The notes under the pieces were generated by a model. That model was not told where the DNA came from and searched no databases. It was given only the letters and a program-made list of their open reading frames with translations. A stretch of 64,000 nt of DNA. It comes from Pseudomonas sp. N3-W (GTDB lineage Bacteria; Pseudomonadota; Gammaproteobacteria; Pseudomonadales; Pseudomonadaceae). Position 1 is the stretch's first letter; each line of letters begins with the position of its first letter. Shown here piece after piece: positions 52,023 through 61,803 of the stretch. The stretch covers positions 6,095,001 to 6,159,000 of the forward strand of contig NZ_CP103965.1 of the NCBI RefSeq assembly GCF_024970185.1, read 5' to 3'. Both the position numbers and the translations under genes were made by a program.

Positions 52023-52967
52023 ATGAAACGACTGATCACCCGCTGTGTTCTTGCACTCAGTAGCACCGCTTTGTTGAGCGCCAGCGTCATGGCGGCCGAA
52101 CCCGCCGCGTGCCAGAACGTGCGCATGGGCGTGGTCAACTGGACCGACGTGATCGCCACCAGCGCCATGACTCAGGTGCTGCTCGACGGCCTCGGCTATA
52201 ACACCAAACAGACCAGCGCCTCCCAGCAGATCATCTTCGCCGGGATTCGCGACCAGCGCCTGGACCTGTTCCTCGGCTACTGGAACCCGCTGATGACGCA
52301 GACCATCACCCCGTTCGTCGATGGCAAACAGGTCAAGGTGCTGGAAGCGCCAAGCCTCAAAGATGCCCGCGCCACCCTTGCCGTGCCGACGTACCTGGCC
52401 GACAAGGGCCTGAAGACGTTCGCCGACATCGCCAAATTCGAAAAAGAACTGGGCGGCAAGATCTACGGTATCGAACCGGGTTCCGGCGCCAACACCCAGA
52501 TCAAGGCGATGATCGCCAAGAACCAGTTTGGCCTCGGCAAGTTCCAGTTGGTCGAGTCCAGCGAAGCCGGGATGCTCGCCGCCGTGGATCGCGCCGTGCG
52601 CCGCAACGAAGCCGTGGTGTTCTTCGGCTGGGCGCCGCACCCGATGAACGTCAACGTGAAGATGACCTACCTCACCGGCAGCGACGACGCCCTGGGCCCG
52701 AACGAAGGCATGGCGACCGTCTGGACTGTCACCGCGCCGAACTACGCGCAGCAATGCCCGAACGTCAGTCGTCTGCTCAACAACCTGACATTCACCGCCG
52801 CCGACGAGAGCCGAATGATGCAGCCGCTGCTGGATCACAAGGACGCGTTCGAAGCCGCCAAACAGTGGCTCAAGGATCACCCGCAGGACAAACAGCGCTG
52901 GCTCGCAGGCGTGACCACCTTCGATGGCAAGCCGGCGGCGGACAACCTGCAGCTGACCCGTAAATAA
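52023..52967 (+). CDS. caiX: Carnitine-binding protein CaiX
   Basis: The 314-residue periplasmic binding protein has a signal peptide ending SVMAAEP. The ligand box aromatic residues of quaternary-amine binders are visible: VNWTDVIATSAMTQ, FLGYWNPLM, IYGIEPGSGANTQ and FFGWAPHPMN. It is a paralogue of CbcX at 59932. In P. aeruginosa the same gene, next to cdhR, delivers carnitine to the CbcWV transporter core. It starts the carnitine operon, with AGGAACG upstream. Confidence 0.92.
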   Translation: MKRLITRCVLALSSTALLSASVMAAEPAACQNVRMGVVNWTDVIATSAMTQVLLDGLGYNTKQTSASQQIIFAGIRDQRLDLFLGYWNPLMTQTITPFVDGKQVKVLEAPSLKDARATLAVPTYLADKGLKTFADIAKFEKELGGKIYGIEPGSGANTQIKAMIAKNQFGLGKFQLVESSEAGMLAAVDRAVRRNEAVVFFGWAPHPMNVNVKMTYLTGSDDALGPNEGMATVWTVTAPNYAQQCPNVSRLLNNLTFTAADESRMMQPLLDHKDAFEAAKQWLKDHPQDKQRWLAGVTTFDGKPAADNLQLTRK

Positions 52968-53042
52968 CCCCGACATGAATCACCGATTCGCAGCCCGGCC
53001 TGGGCTGCGTCCGGACACACCACGCCTGAAGGAAACCGCCTC

Positions 53043-53930
53043 ATGAACCACGACGTCATCATCACCTGCGCACTCACCGGTGCTGGCGACACGACCGCCC
53101 GCAGCCCGCATGTGCCGGTCACCCCGAAACAGATCGCCGCCGCTGCCGTCGAAGCCGCCAAGGCCGGCGCCACCGTGGTCCATTGCCATGTGCGTGATCC
53201 GCAAACCGGCAAGTTCAGCCGTGACGTGGCGCTGTACCGAGAACTGATGGAGCGCATCCGCGAGGCGGACGTGGACATCATCGTCAACCTCACCGCCGGC
53301 ATGGGCGGCGACCTGGAAATCGGCGCTGGCGAGAACCCGATGGAGTTCGGCCCGAACACTGATCTGGTCGGCCCCTTGACCCGTCTGGCCCACGTCGAAG
53401 CGCTGCTACCGGAAATCTGCACCCTGGATTGCGGCACCCTCAACTTCGGCGATGGCGACACCATTTACGTCTCCACCCCGGCCCAACTGCGTGCTGGCGC
53501 CAAACGTATTCAAGAGCTCGGCGTGAAGGCCGAGCTGGAAATTTTCGACACCGGTCACCTGTGGTTCGCCAAGCATCTGATCAAGGAAGGCCTGCTGGAC
53601 AACCCGCTGTTCCAGCTCTGCCTGGGCATTCCATGGGGCGCACCGGCCGACACCACCACCATGAAAGCCATGGTCGATAACCTGCCAGCGGACGCGGTCT
53701 GGGCCGGTTTCGGTATTGGCCGCATGCAGATGCCGATGGCCGCGCAGGCGGTGCTGCTGGGCGGCAACGTGCGGGTCGGGCTGGAAGACAATCTGTGGCT
53801 GGACAAGGGTGTGTTGGCAACCAATGGGCAGTTGGTGGAACGCGCTTCGGAAATTCTCAGCCGCCTCGGGGCGCGGGTGCTGACCCCGGCTGAAGGCCGC
53901 AAAAAGATGGGCCTGACTCAGCGCGGCTGA
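53043..53930 (+). CDS. cdhC: Dehydrocarnitine cleavage enzyme (BKACE family)
   Basis: The 295-residue beta-keto-acid cleavage enzyme has zinc ligands in VVHCHVRDP and the segments ITCALTGAG and [11 protein letters not shown]. It joins 3-dehydrocarnitine with acetyl-CoA to give betainyl-CoA and acetoacetate. It follows caiX after 75 bp in the carnitine operon. The order binding protein, cleavage enzyme, dehydrogenase, thioesterase matches P. aeruginosa. Confidence 0.93.
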   Translation: MNHDVIITCALTGAGDTTARSPHVPVTPKQIAAAAVEAAKAGATVVHCHVRDPQTGKFSRDVALYRELMERIREADVDIIVNLTAGMGGDLEIGAGENPMEFGPNTDLVGPLTRLAHVEALLPEICTLDCGTLNFGDGDTIYVSTPAQLRAGAKRIQELGVKAELEIFDTGHLWFAKHLIKEGLLDNPLFQLCLGIPWGAPADTTTMKAMVDNLPADAVWAGFGIGRMQMPMAAQAVLLGGNVRVGLEDNLWLDKGVLATNGQLVERASEILSRLGARVLTPAEGRKKMGLTQRG

Positions 53931-53955
53931 CCCACACCCCACATCCCACATCCCC

Positions 53956-54046
53956 CCTGTGGGAGCGAGCCTGCTCGCGAAGGCGGCGTCACATCCGACA
54001 TTTTTGGCGACTGACACTCCGCTTTCGCGGGCAAGCCCGCTCCCAC
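53956..54046. repeat. Inverted pair of REP elements
   Basis: CTGTGGGAGCGAGCCTGCTC at 53957 faces CGCGGGCAAGCCCGCTCCCA at 54025 within the carnitine operon. Confidence 0.82.
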
Positions 54047-54077
54047 ACTGGATCACCGAACGCTTCAGGAAATCACC

Positions 54078-55043
54078 ATGACCTTCATCACCCAAATCAA
54101 AACCTTCGCCGCACTCGGCAGCGGTGTCATCGGCAGCGGCTGGGTCGCGCGCGCCCTCGCCCATGGCCTGGACGTAGTCGCCTGGGACCCCGCGCCCGGC
54201 GCCGAAGCCGCCTTGCGCAAACGCGTCGCCAATGCCTGGGGGGCGCTGGAGAAACAGGGCCTGGCGCCCGGCGCGTCGCAAGATCGGCTGCGCTTCGTCG
54301 CCACCATCGAGGAATGCGTGCGCGACGCGGATTTCATCCAGGAAAGCGCACCTGAACGCCTGGACCTGAAACTGGAACTGCACAGCAAAATCAGCGCGGC
54401 GGCCAAGCCCAATGCGCTGATCGGCTCCAGCACCTCGGGCCTGCTGCCGAGCGAGTTCTACGAGCGTTCGACCCACCCGGAGCGCTGCGTCGTCGGGCAC
54501 CCGTTCAACCCGGTTTATCTGTTGCCATTGGTGGAAGTCGTTGGCGGCAAGAACACCGCGCCCGAAGCGGTGCAGGCGGCGATGAACGTCTATGAGTCGT
54601 TGGGCATGCGTCCACTGCATGTGCGCAAGGAAGTACCCGGCTTTATCGCCGACCGGCTGCTCGAAGCGCTATGGCGTGAGGCACTGCACCTGGTCAACGA
54701 CGGCGTGGCCACCACCGGTGAGATTGATGATGCGATCCGCTTCGGCGCGGGCCTGCGCTGGTCGTTCATGGGCACGTTCCTGACCTACACCCTGGCCGGC
54801 GGCGATGCCGGGATGCGGCACTTCATGGCGCAGTTCGGCCCGGCGTTGCAGTTGCCGTGGACGTATCTGCCGGCACCGGAGCTGACCGACAAGCTGATTG
54901 ATGATGTGGTAGATGGGACCAGCGAGCAGTTGGGCGAGCGCAGCATCCCGGCGCTGGAGCGCTATCGTGATGATTGCTTGCTGGCGGTGCTGGAGGCGGT
55001 GAGGTCCACCAAAGAGAAACACGGGATGGCCTTCAGCGAGTAA
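54078..55043 (+). CDS. cdhA: L-carnitine dehydrogenase
   Basis: The 321-residue NAD-dependent enzyme oxidises L-carnitine to 3-dehydrocarnitine. It has the N-terminal Rossmann motif [17 protein letters not shown] and the 3-hydroxyacyl-CoA dehydrogenase-type segments [28 protein letters not shown] and [18 protein letters not shown]. It lies between the cleavage enzyme and the thioesterase gene. Length and motif order agree with characterised pseudomonad carnitine dehydrogenases. Confidence 0.95.
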   Translation: MTFITQIKTFAALGSGVIGSGWVARALAHGLDVVAWDPAPGAEAALRKRVANAWGALEKQGLAPGASQDRLRFVATIEECVRDADFIQESAPERLDLKLELHSKISAAAKPNALIGSSTSGLLPSEFYERSTHPERCVVGHPFNPVYLLPLVEVVGGKNTAPEAVQAAMNVYESLGMRPLHVRKEVPGFIADRLLEALWREALHLVNDGVATTGEIDDAIRFGAGLRWSFMGTFLTYTLAGGDAGMRHFMAQFGPALQLPWTYLPAPELTDKLIDDVVDGTSEQLGERSIPALERYRDDCLLAVLEAVRSTKEKHGMAFSE

Positions 55044-55064
55044 ATCGTCAGCAGGTCCGGCCCA

Positions 55065-55130
55065 TTCGCGAGCAGGCTCGCTCCCACAGTTGACCGAGTT
55101 CCATGGTGGGAGCGAGTCTGCTCGCGATAG
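55065..55130. repeat. Inverted pair of REP elements
   Basis: TTCGCGAGCAGGCTCGCTCC is followed by GTGGGAGCGAGTCTGCTCGC. It lies 20 bp after the dehydrogenase stop. Confidence 0.8.
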
Positions 55131-55167
55131 GGCCAGGCCAGTCACCCTCCCTATCGGAACCTGAACC

Positions 55168-55644
55168 ATGCCCACCCTCACCACCTACCAAACCAGAATC
55201 ATCCCCGACTGGGTCGACTACAACGGTCACCTGCGCGATGCGTTCTACCTGCTGATCTTCAGTTACGCCACCGACGCGCTGATGGATCGCCTGGGGATGG
55301 ACAGCAACAACCGCGAAGCCAGCGGTCACTCGCTGTTCACCCTGGAACTGCACCTCAACTACCTGCACGAAGTGAAGCTCGATGCCGAAGTCGAGGTGCG
55401 TACGCAAATCATCGCCCACGACCAGAAACGCCTGCACCTCTATCACAGCCTGCACCTGGTGGGCGGCGACAAGGCGCTGGCGGGCAATGAACAAATGCTG
55501 CTGCACGTCGATCTGGCCGGGCCGCGTTCGGCACCGTTCAGCGAAGCAACCCTGAGCAAGCTGCAAGCCATCGTTGACGGGCAGAGCGACCTGCCCGTCC
55601 CTGACTACATTGGCCGGGTGATTGCCCTTCCTCCGCAGAAATAA
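55168..55644 (+). CDS. cdhB: Betainyl-CoA thioesterase
   Basis: The 158-residue hot-dog-fold thioesterase has the family motif WVDYNGHLRDAFYLLIFSYA, with the catalytic Asp in the first strand. It would hydrolyse betainyl-CoA, made by the BKACE enzyme, to glycine betaine and CoA, so linking carnitine to betaine catabolism. It is the last gene of the carnitine operon. The cleavage reaction is inferred from the known P. aeruginosa order. Confidence 0.9.
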   Translation: MPTLTTYQTRIIPDWVDYNGHLRDAFYLLIFSYATDALMDRLGMDSNNREASGHSLFTLELHLNYLHEVKLDAEVEVRTQIIAHDQKRLHLYHSLHLVGGDKALAGNEQMLLHVDLAGPRSAPFSEATLSKLQAIVDGQSDLPVPDYIGRVIALPPQK

Positions 55645-55654
55645 GCGTCATCGT

Positions 55655-55745
55655 TCTTCGCGAGCAAGCCCGCTCCCACATTTAACCGCATTCTTCTGGG
55701 AGAACTCGGTCAACTGTGGGAGCGAGCTTGCTCGCGATGGCGCCC
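55655..55745. repeat. Inverted pair of REP elements
   Basis: TTCGCGAGCAAGCCCGCTCC faces GTGGGAGCGAGCTTGCTCGC about 45 bp later. Confidence 0.8.
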
Positions 55746-55779
55746 GCCCCAGCACCACATATCTTCCTGACTCACAGGC

Positions 55780-55960
55780 AAAAAAAAGCCCCGATCAAGC
55801 CGTGACAGGATCGAGGCAGGGTGTACTGTCTGAGGAGCTGTTGCCCGAGGGTGACCAAACCGTCGTGTCGCCAGCTGAATCCAGTGTGCCCATTCGCCGC
55901 CAGGGCAAGTTAGCCGAAAACGACCTGTTCATAGGTATGGCAGCCACTGCGGCATTTGGT
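55780..55960 (-). ncRNA. Candidate small RNA ending in a strong terminator
   Basis: On the minus strand a stem (GCCTCGATC with GATCGGGGC, 55817-55788) is followed by eight T residues (55787-55780), a typical intrinsic terminator. No minus-strand gene ends here: gbdR stops 600 bp away and a plus-strand gene lies between. The 150-180 nt before the stem are non-coding and could be a small RNA. The 5' end is not defined. The terminator is well supported, the RNA is inference. Confidence 0.4.
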
Positions 55961-56028
55961 CCTTGCCGACACCCCGTGCCACTACCAGAATCGAGTCACG
56001 ACACCGTTCCCTGAAGAAGGATTGCGTC

Positions 56029-56292
56029 ATGATGCACGCCGATTTGATTGACCAGGATGATCTGCTGAGCCAGCTGCGAGCCCTGGGGTTTGATATGCCA
56101 GCAGGTGCCACGCCGGACCAGGCCTGTGAATGTGCGGTGCGTGGTTTGAACGACGCGCGGGCCAAAGCGCTCAAGGGCATGGTCGAGAAAATGCTGACGG
56201 GCAACGCCACGATATTGCCGGCGGTGCGTCAGGCGATCGACAAGCAGTTATTGCCAGCCCTTGTGCCATTCATCCAGAGCCGTAGCGCCTGA
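56029..56292 (+). CDS. Small hypothetical protein, 87 aa
   Basis: This soluble helical protein (MMHADLIDQDDLLSQLRALG) has an acidic N-terminus and a more basic C-terminal half (KALKGMVEKML). AAGGA is 7 bp before ATG 56029. I do not recognise the family. It lies between the carnitine operon and gbdR, where other pseudomonads also have small uncharacterised genes. Confidence 0.65.
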   Translation: MMHADLIDQDDLLSQLRALGFDMPAGATPDQACECAVRGLNDARAKALKGMVEKMLTGNATILPAVRQAIDKQLLPALVPFIQSRSA

Positions 56293-56298
56293 CAGGAC

Positions 56299-56400
56299 GC
56301 CTTCGCGAGCAAGCCGAATGTCGCACCGCCTCTCCCACAGTCGAACCCGTTCCCATGGGAGAACTCGGTCAACTGTGGGATCGAGCCTGCTCGCGAATGG
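56299..56400. repeat. Diverged REP pair
   Basis: TTCGCGAGCAAGCC begins a left unit that is broken by GAATGTCGCACCGCC before CTCCCACAG. A right unit (TGTGGGATCGAGCCTGCTCG) ends at 56400. A 25-bp stretch, GGGAGAACTCGGTCAACTGT and flanks, is shared with the REP pair at 55655. Confidence 0.75.
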
Positions 56401-56412
56401 AGCCGTCTCGGT

Positions 56413-57516
56413 CTAGAGCCTTACGCTGGCAAACGTCGACTCGTTACGCGCCTGACTCAACGCCGACAACGGCCCGGACAACGGTGACAGCACCATCGCT
56501 TGCGGCAACGGCATCATTGCCACTTGCTGCGTGGTGTTGGAGCCTACGCGCTCGTCACGCGGCGGAATGCCGAAGTACTCGCGGTAGCACTTGGAGAAGT
56601 GTGGGGTGGAGACAAAGCCGCACACCGACGCCACTTCGATGATCGACATCGGTGTCTGCTTGAGCAACTGCCGAGCACGAATCAGCCGCAGTTTCAGGTA
56701 GTAGCGCGACGGCGAGCAGTGCAGGTATTTCTGGAACAGCCGCTCCAGTTGCCGACGAGACACGGCGACGTACACCGCCAGTTCGTCGAGGTCGATCGGC
56801 TCTTCGAGGTTGGCTTCCATCAGCGCGACGATTTCCTGCAACTTCGGCTGGTTGGTGCCGAGCATGTGCTTGAGCGGCACACGCTGGTGATCCTGTTCGT
56901 TGCGGATGCGCTCGTAGACAAACATTTCCGAAATGGCGGCGGACAGTTCACGCCCGTGATCGCGGCTGATCAGGTGCAGCATCATGTCCAGCGGCGCGGT
57001 GCCACCGGAGCTGGTGAAGCGGTTACGGTCGAGGGTGAACAGGCGCGTACTCATCGCCACACGAGGAAAGGCTTCCTGCATCGAGGCCAGGCATTCCCAG
57101 TGCACGCTGCAATCAAAACCGTCGAGCAGACCGGCGCACGCCAGGGCCCAGCTGCCGGTGCACACTGCGCCCAGACGACGGGACTGACGCGCCTGGCTTT
57201 GCAGCCATGACACGTGTTCGCGGGTGACGGTGCGTTGAATGCCGATACCGCCGCAGACAATCACGGTGTCCAGGGCGGGCGCCTTGTGCATGGAGCAATC
57301 GGGGGTGATCTGTAGACCGTCACTGGCCCAGACCTGGCCACCGTCAACGGTGAGGGTCGTCCAGCGATACAGCTCGCGACCGGACAATTGGTTGGCCATG
57401 CGCAGGGGTTCCACTGCGGAGGCCAGAGAAATCAGCGTGAAATTGTCCAGCAGCAAAAAGCCGATGGATTGAGGCGCACGGTTCTGGGGTTGAGCCCCGG
57501 AGTTGAACGACGTCAT
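56413..57516 (-). CDS. gbdR: Glycine betaine/dimethylglycine-responsive activator GbdR
   Basis: The 367-residue GlxA/AraC-type regulator has an N-terminal amidotransferase-like sensor domain (IGFLLLDNFTLISLASAVEP) and a C-terminal double helix-turn-helix (LAVYVAVSRRQLERLF; ASVCGFVSTPHFSKCYREYF). In Pseudomonas GbdR senses betaine and dimethylglycine and activates gbcAB, dgcAB, sox, glyA, cbcXWV and sdaB, nearly all of which are in this window. It is separated from sdaB by 600 bp. Confidence 0.93.
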   Translation of the reverse strand: MTSFNSGAQPQNRAPQSIGFLLLDNFTLISLASAVEPLRMANQLSGRELYRWTTLTVDGGQVWASDGLQITPDCSMHKAPALDTVIVCGGIGIQRTVTREHVSWLQSQARQSRRLGAVCTGSWALACAGLLDGFDCSVHWECLASMQEAFPRVAMSTRLFTLDRNRFTSSGGTAPLDMMLHLISRDHGRELSAAISEMFVYERIRNEQDHQRVPLKHMLGTNQPKLQEIVALMEANLEEPIDLDELAVYVAVSRRQLERLFQKYLHCSPSRYYLKLRLIRARQLLKQTPMSIIEVASVCGFVSTPHFSKCYREYFGIPPRDERVGSNTTQQVAMMPLPQAMVLSPLSGPLSALSQARNESTFASVRL

Positions 57517-57966
57517 CGCGGTATCTCCTCACACAAAGCGGGTGATGGCCTCAGGCGGAGGCTCTTGTTATTGCCATCGTTCTCGGGTGGGAGACGGGCT
57601 TTGTAATGACAGAGCAATTGCCATGCCTGAAATTGAATGAGCGTTCAATAACTCCTGAAAACGACGTCGGGATGTGTCTGGATATGACACGTCAGGAGTA
57701 AGGAATTAAAGCGCCATCAATTCCCACCGATGCCCTGCCCCGTGGCCGGTGAGCAAATCGGTAGCACTTGTGGGAACGGGGGCAGTGAAAGGCTGGGCGA
57801 GAGTGTCACCACAAGCACGGGTGACGAGTGGTCGGGAAGGCGTGGGGTGGACGATGGTGGAAACAGGGGCTTGTCTGATTGCGACGCGCTAAAACGTGGC
57901 GCTTGTTGGAGCGTGTGTTCACTTAGCGCGCAGTTTTGACTGGTCTGGTGGGGCAAACTAGTTCTT
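57517..57966. other. Intergenic region upstream of gbdR
   Basis: No convincing gene is present in this stretch. It must hold the gbdR promoter near 57520-57700. A run of G-rich plus-strand sequence (57770-57880) shows no repeat unit I recognise. The long palindromic repeat follows at 57967. Confidence 0.4.
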
Positions 57967-58087
57967 TGTGGCGAGGGAGCTTGCTCCCGCTGGGGCGTGA
58001 AGCGGCCCTGAAACCTGCAACCGAATTCTTTCAGATATAGCTTTGCGGCTGCTGCGCAGTCGAGCGGGAGCAAGCTCCCTCGCCACA
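57967..58087. repeat. Long palindromic intergenic repeat, copy 6
   Basis: Runs from TGTGGCGAGGGAGCTTGCTC to the complementary GAGCAAGCTCCCTCGCCACA, with a 75-bp variable centre. It lies 30 bp after the sdaB stop. Confidence 0.85.
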
Positions 58088-58118
58088 GAAAATCACTTCA
58101 TCAGTGAGCCAAGGGGTC

Positions 58119-59495
58119 TCAACACTCCACCGCACTCACCGCCAACCCGCCCCGCGATGTCTCTTTATATTTGTCATGCATGTCTGCCCCGGTATCGCGC
58201 ATGGTGCGGATCACCCGATCCAGCGAAATGAAATGCTGACCATCGCCGCGCAAGGCCATCTGCGCCGCATTGATCGCTTTCACTGCCGCAATCGCATTGC
58301 GCTCGATACACGGCACTTGCACCAGGCCGCCGACCGGGTCGCAGGTCAGGCCGAGGTTGTGTTCCAGGCCGATTTCCGCCGCGTTGCACAGTTGCTCCGG
58401 CGTGGCGCCGAGGATTTCCGCCAACCCCGCCGCGGCCATGGCACAAGCCGAACCGACTTCGCCCTGGCAACCGACTTCGGCCCCGGAAATCGAGGCGTTC
58501 TTTTTACACAGAATGCCCACCGCCGCCGCACCAAGGAAATAGTCGACGACGTTGGCGTCGGTCACCACTTCGCTGAACTTCATGAAGTAGTGCAACACCG
58601 CCGGGATGATTCCCGCTGCGCCATTGGTGGGTGCGGTGACCATGCGCCCGCCGGCCGCGTTCTCTTCGTTGACCGCCAGGGCAAACAGGTTGACCCACTC
58701 CATGGCGCTGAGGGTCGAGCCGATCACATTGGGTTTGTTCAGCTCCTGCAAGCTGCGATGCAGCCGGGCCGCGCGGCGTCGCACATTCAGGCCGCCCGGC
58801 AAAATGCCTTCGTGCTTGAGGCCCTGCTCCACGCAATCTTGCATGGCACGCCAGAGTTTCATCAGGCCGGCGCGAATTTCTTCTTCACTGCGCCAGACTT
58901 TCTCGTTGGCCAGCATCAGCTCGGCCACCCGCAGGTTGTGGGTCTGACAGAGTTCGAGCAGCTCCACGGCGCTGGAGAAGTCATAAGGCAACACGGTGCG
59001 GTCCAGATCCACCACGCCGCTTGCAGCCTGCGCCTCATCGACGACGAACCCGCCGCCGACCGAATAATAGGTGTCACGATGCAACTCGCCGTACTCACCC
59101 TCAACGATCAGGGTCATGGCATTGGGGTGGAACGGCAGGTTCTCGTCGATCAGGCGCATGTCTCGCGCCCAAATGAACGGCACCGACAGACGACCGTCGA
59201 GCAACAACGTATGGGTTTCGCGCAGGGTGTCGATGCGGATGCCGATTTGCGACGGGTCAATCGCATCCGGCCATTCGCCCATCAAGCCCATGATCACCGC
59301 GTTGTCGCTGCCATGACCGATGCCGGTGGCCGACAACGAGCCGTACAACTGCACTTCAACCCGCCGCACCTGCTCCAGCAGGTGTTTGTCGCGCAGCGAT
59401 TCGACGAACAATGCGGCGGCGCGCATCGGCCCCACCGTGTGGGAACTGGAGGGGCCGATGCCGATCTTGAACAGGTCGAAAACGCTGATTGCCAT
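58119..59495 (-). CDS. sdaB: L-serine ammonia-lyase
   Basis: The 458-residue enzyme turns L-serine into pyruvate and ammonia, the exit of the betaine route to central metabolism. It has the N-terminal beta domain ([19 protein letters not shown]) and the alpha domain with the 4Fe-4S cysteines in [19 protein letters not shown] and [12 protein letters not shown]. Length is normal for the single-chain type. CAGGAG lies 11 bp before ATG 59495. In P. aeruginosa the homologue (PA5379) has the same place next to cbcX. Confidence 0.94.
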   Translation of the reverse strand: MAISVFDLFKIGIGPSSSHTVGPMRAAALFVESLRDKHLLEQVRRVEVQLYGSLSATGIGHGSDNAVIMGLMGEWPDAIDPSQIGIRIDTLRETHTLLLDGRLSVPFIWARDMRLIDENLPFHPNAMTLIVEGEYGELHRDTYYSVGGGFVVDEAQAASGVVDLDRTVLPYDFSSAVELLELCQTHNLRVAELMLANEKVWRSEEEIRAGLMKLWRAMQDCVEQGLKHEGILPGGLNVRRRAARLHRSLQELNKPNVIGSTLSAMEWVNLFALAVNEENAAGGRMVTAPTNGAAGIIPAVLHYFMKFSEVVTDANVVDYFLGAAAVGILCKKNASISGAEVGCQGEVGSACAMAAAGLAEILGATPEQLCNAAEIGLEHNLGLTCDPVGGLVQVPCIERNAIAAVKAINAAQMALRGDGQHFISLDRVIRTMRDTGADMHDKYKETSRGGLAVSAVEC

Positions 59496-59931
59496 GACTG
59501 CCAAAACTCCTGGATGGACCAACGCCAGGCGCAGAAGCGCCCGGTGACGGAGCTGCTACTCTGAAGCTGCAATCCGCCGGGATGGCCGCATCATCGGGCT
59601 TTTGCCCAGTCGTTCGACGTCTCACACCGACGCACTCATGCCCACCAACGCCGTGAGTCGCTGGCGCTTCGTTTTCACGGTTTTTTTACGGTTCAGAGGA
59701 GTAAAAAAGGCCGAAACTAGCTGTAAACGACCTCACCGACACTGGATACGACCATCCCTGTACTGGTTACGACGCACCCTGTAGGCGTCAGATTTTCACT
59801 GGTACATGATCGTATCGACTCGATTGCAAGGCGCCGTGGTAAAGCTGTCTCCAGAACGCCATCCAACCGCAACCCATAAGTGCGGTGGTCCAGTCGGAAC
59901 ACTGCCAAAAAAAACACAAAGGAGTCCACCC
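59496..59931. other. Divergent sdaB-cbcX control region
   Basis: These 436 bp separate divergent sdaB and cbcX. No credible gene or REP element is present. It should hold the promoters and GbdR site of both operons, as in other pseudomonads. The last part, 59860-59925, is A-rich and leads to a strong AAAGGAG before cbcX. I could not place the operator by eye. Confidence 0.45.
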
Positions 59932-60882
59932 ATGAAAGGTTCCCCGTCGTTGTTGTTGGCCGCCATGCTGAGTCTGCCGTTTCTGGCTCAAGCCGCAGAA
60001 CCGGCTCAGTGCAGTACCGTGAACTTCTCTGATGTCGGCTGGACCGACATCACCGCTACCACCGCCACTACCAGCGTCGTGCTCAACGCCCTGGGCTACA
60101 AAACCAAGACCACGATGATTTCCGTACCGGTGACCTACAAGTCCCTGGCCGACGGCAAGAACATGGACGTGTTCCTCGGCAACTGGATGCCGACCATGGA
60201 GAACGACATCAAGGCCTACCGCGATGCGGGCACCGTGGACACCGTGCGCATCAACCTAAAGGGCGCCAAGTACACCCTCGCCGTACCGCAGGCGCTGTAC
60301 GACAAAGGGCTGCATGACTTCGCCGACATCGCCAAATTCAAGAAGGAACTGGACGGCAAGATCTACGGGATCGAGCCGGGCAACGACGGCAACCGTCTGA
60401 TCCAGACCATGATCGACAAGAACGCCTTCGGCTTGAAAGACGCCGGCTTCAAGGTTGTCGAATCCAGCGAAGCGGGCATGCTCTCGCAAGTGGATCGCGC
60501 GCAGAAACGCGACACCGCCGTGGTGTTCCTCGGCTGGGCGCCGCACCCGATGAACAAGCGCTTCAAGATCCAGTACCTCACCGGCGGTGACGACTTCTTC
60601 GGCCCGGACTTCGGCGCCGCTACCGTCCTGACCAACACCCGCAAGGGCTACTCCCAGGAATGCAGCAACGTGGGTCAGTTGCTGAAAAACCTGGAATTCA
60701 CCGTCGACATGGAAAGCTCGCTGATGGGCAACATCCTGGACGACAAGATGAAACCTGAAGCGGCGGCCAAGGCCTGGCTGCAAAAGAATCCACAGGTGCT
60801 TGATACCTGGCTCGCTGGCGTGACCACCATTGACGGTAAACCAGGCCTTGCAGCCGTGAAAGCCAAGCTAGCGACGCCTTAA
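59932..60882 (+). CDS. cbcX: Choline ABC transporter, periplasmic binding protein CbcX
   Basis: The 316-residue binding protein has a signal peptide (SLLLAAMLSLPFLAQAAEP). The aromatic box for the trimethylammonium group is indicated by VGWTDITATTATT, FLGNWMPTME, YGIEPGNDGNR and FLGWAPHPMN. It is first in cbcX-cbcW-cbcV. CaiX at 52023 is a paralogue that uses the same transporter core in P. aeruginosa. Confidence 0.94.
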   Translation: MKGSPSLLLAAMLSLPFLAQAAEPAQCSTVNFSDVGWTDITATTATTSVVLNALGYKTKTTMISVPVTYKSLADGKNMDVFLGNWMPTMENDIKAYRDAGTVDTVRINLKGAKYTLAVPQALYDKGLHDFADIAKFKKELDGKIYGIEPGNDGNRLIQTMIDKNAFGLKDAGFKVVESSEAGMLSQVDRAQKRDTAVVFLGWAPHPMNKRFKIQYLTGGDDFFGPDFGAATVLTNTRKGYSQECSNVGQLLKNLEFTVDMESSLMGNILDDKMKPEAAAKAWLQKNPQVLDTWLAGVTTIDGKPGLAAVKAKLATP

Positions 60883-60957
60883 CCCAGTAAGAATGCTTAC
60901 GCCGGGTGGGTTCGCCCACCCGGGCTGTTTATTCCTTGCATGCGGACGTTCACTACC

Positions 60958-61803
60958 ATGCTGATTGATCAGAAAATCCCCTTAGGCCAGTACATCGCGG
61001 GCTTCGTTGAATGGTTGACGCAACACGGCGCCAGCACCTTCGACGCAATCGCCGTGACACTGGAAACGATGATCCACGGCGTGACGTTCGCGTTGACCTG
61101 GTTCAACCCATTTGCACTGATCGGGCTCATCGCACTGCTGGCTCACTTCATCCAACGCAAATGGGGCCTGACAGTATTCGTCATCCTCTCCTTCCTGCTG
61201 ATCCACAATCTGGGGTATTGGCAGGAAACCATGGAAACCCTGGCCCAGGTGTTGTTCGCCACCCTGGTCTGCGTGGTCATCGGCGTGCCGCTGGGCATCG
61301 TCGCCGCGCACAAGCCGATGTTCTACACACTGATGCGTCCGGTGCTCGATCTGATGCAGACCGTGCCGACCTTCGTGTACCTCATTCCGACCCTGACCCT
61401 CTTCGGGCTGGGTGTGGTCCCGGGTCTGATCTCCACGGTGGTGTTCGCGATTGCCGCGCCTATCCGCCTGACCTACCTGGGCATCCGCGATGTCCCGCAA
61501 GAACTGATGGACGCCGGCAAGGCCTTCGGCTGCTCGCGCCGTCAACTGCTCTCGCGTATCGAACTGCCCCACGCCATGCCGAGCATCGCCGCCGGCATCA
61601 CCCAGTGCATCATGCTGTCGTTGTCGATGGTGGTGATCGCCGCACTGGTGGGCGCCGACGGCCTGGGCAAGCCCGTGGTCAACGCCCTGAACACCGCTGA
61701 CATCGCCCTGGGCTTCGAAGCCGGGCTGGCGATCGTGTTGTTGGCCATCATGCTCGACCGTATTTGCAAACAACCCGAAGCCAAAGTAGGGGGTGACGCA
61801 TGA
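60958..61803 (+). CDS. cbcW: Choline ABC transporter, permease CbcW
   Basis: The 281-residue inner-membrane permease has about six to seven helices and the binding-protein-dependent transport signature near DAGKAFGCSRRQLLSRIELPHAMPS (EAA loop). ATG 60958 is preferred over an upstream in-frame start at 60940. It overlaps the ATPase gene by 4 bp (ATGA), so it is translationally coupled with it. Confidence 0.94.
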   Translation: MLIDQKIPLGQYIAGFVEWLTQHGASTFDAIAVTLETMIHGVTFALTWFNPFALIGLIALLAHFIQRKWGLTVFVILSFLLIHNLGYWQETMETLAQVLFATLVCVVIGVPLGIVAAHKPMFYTLMRPVLDLMQTVPTFVYLIPTLTLFGLGVVPGLISTVVFAIAAPIRLTYLGIRDVPQELMDAGKAFGCSRRQLLSRIELPHAMPSIAAGITQCIMLSLSMVVIAALVGADGLGKPVVNALNTADIALGFEAGLAIVLLAIMLDRICKQPEAKVGGDA

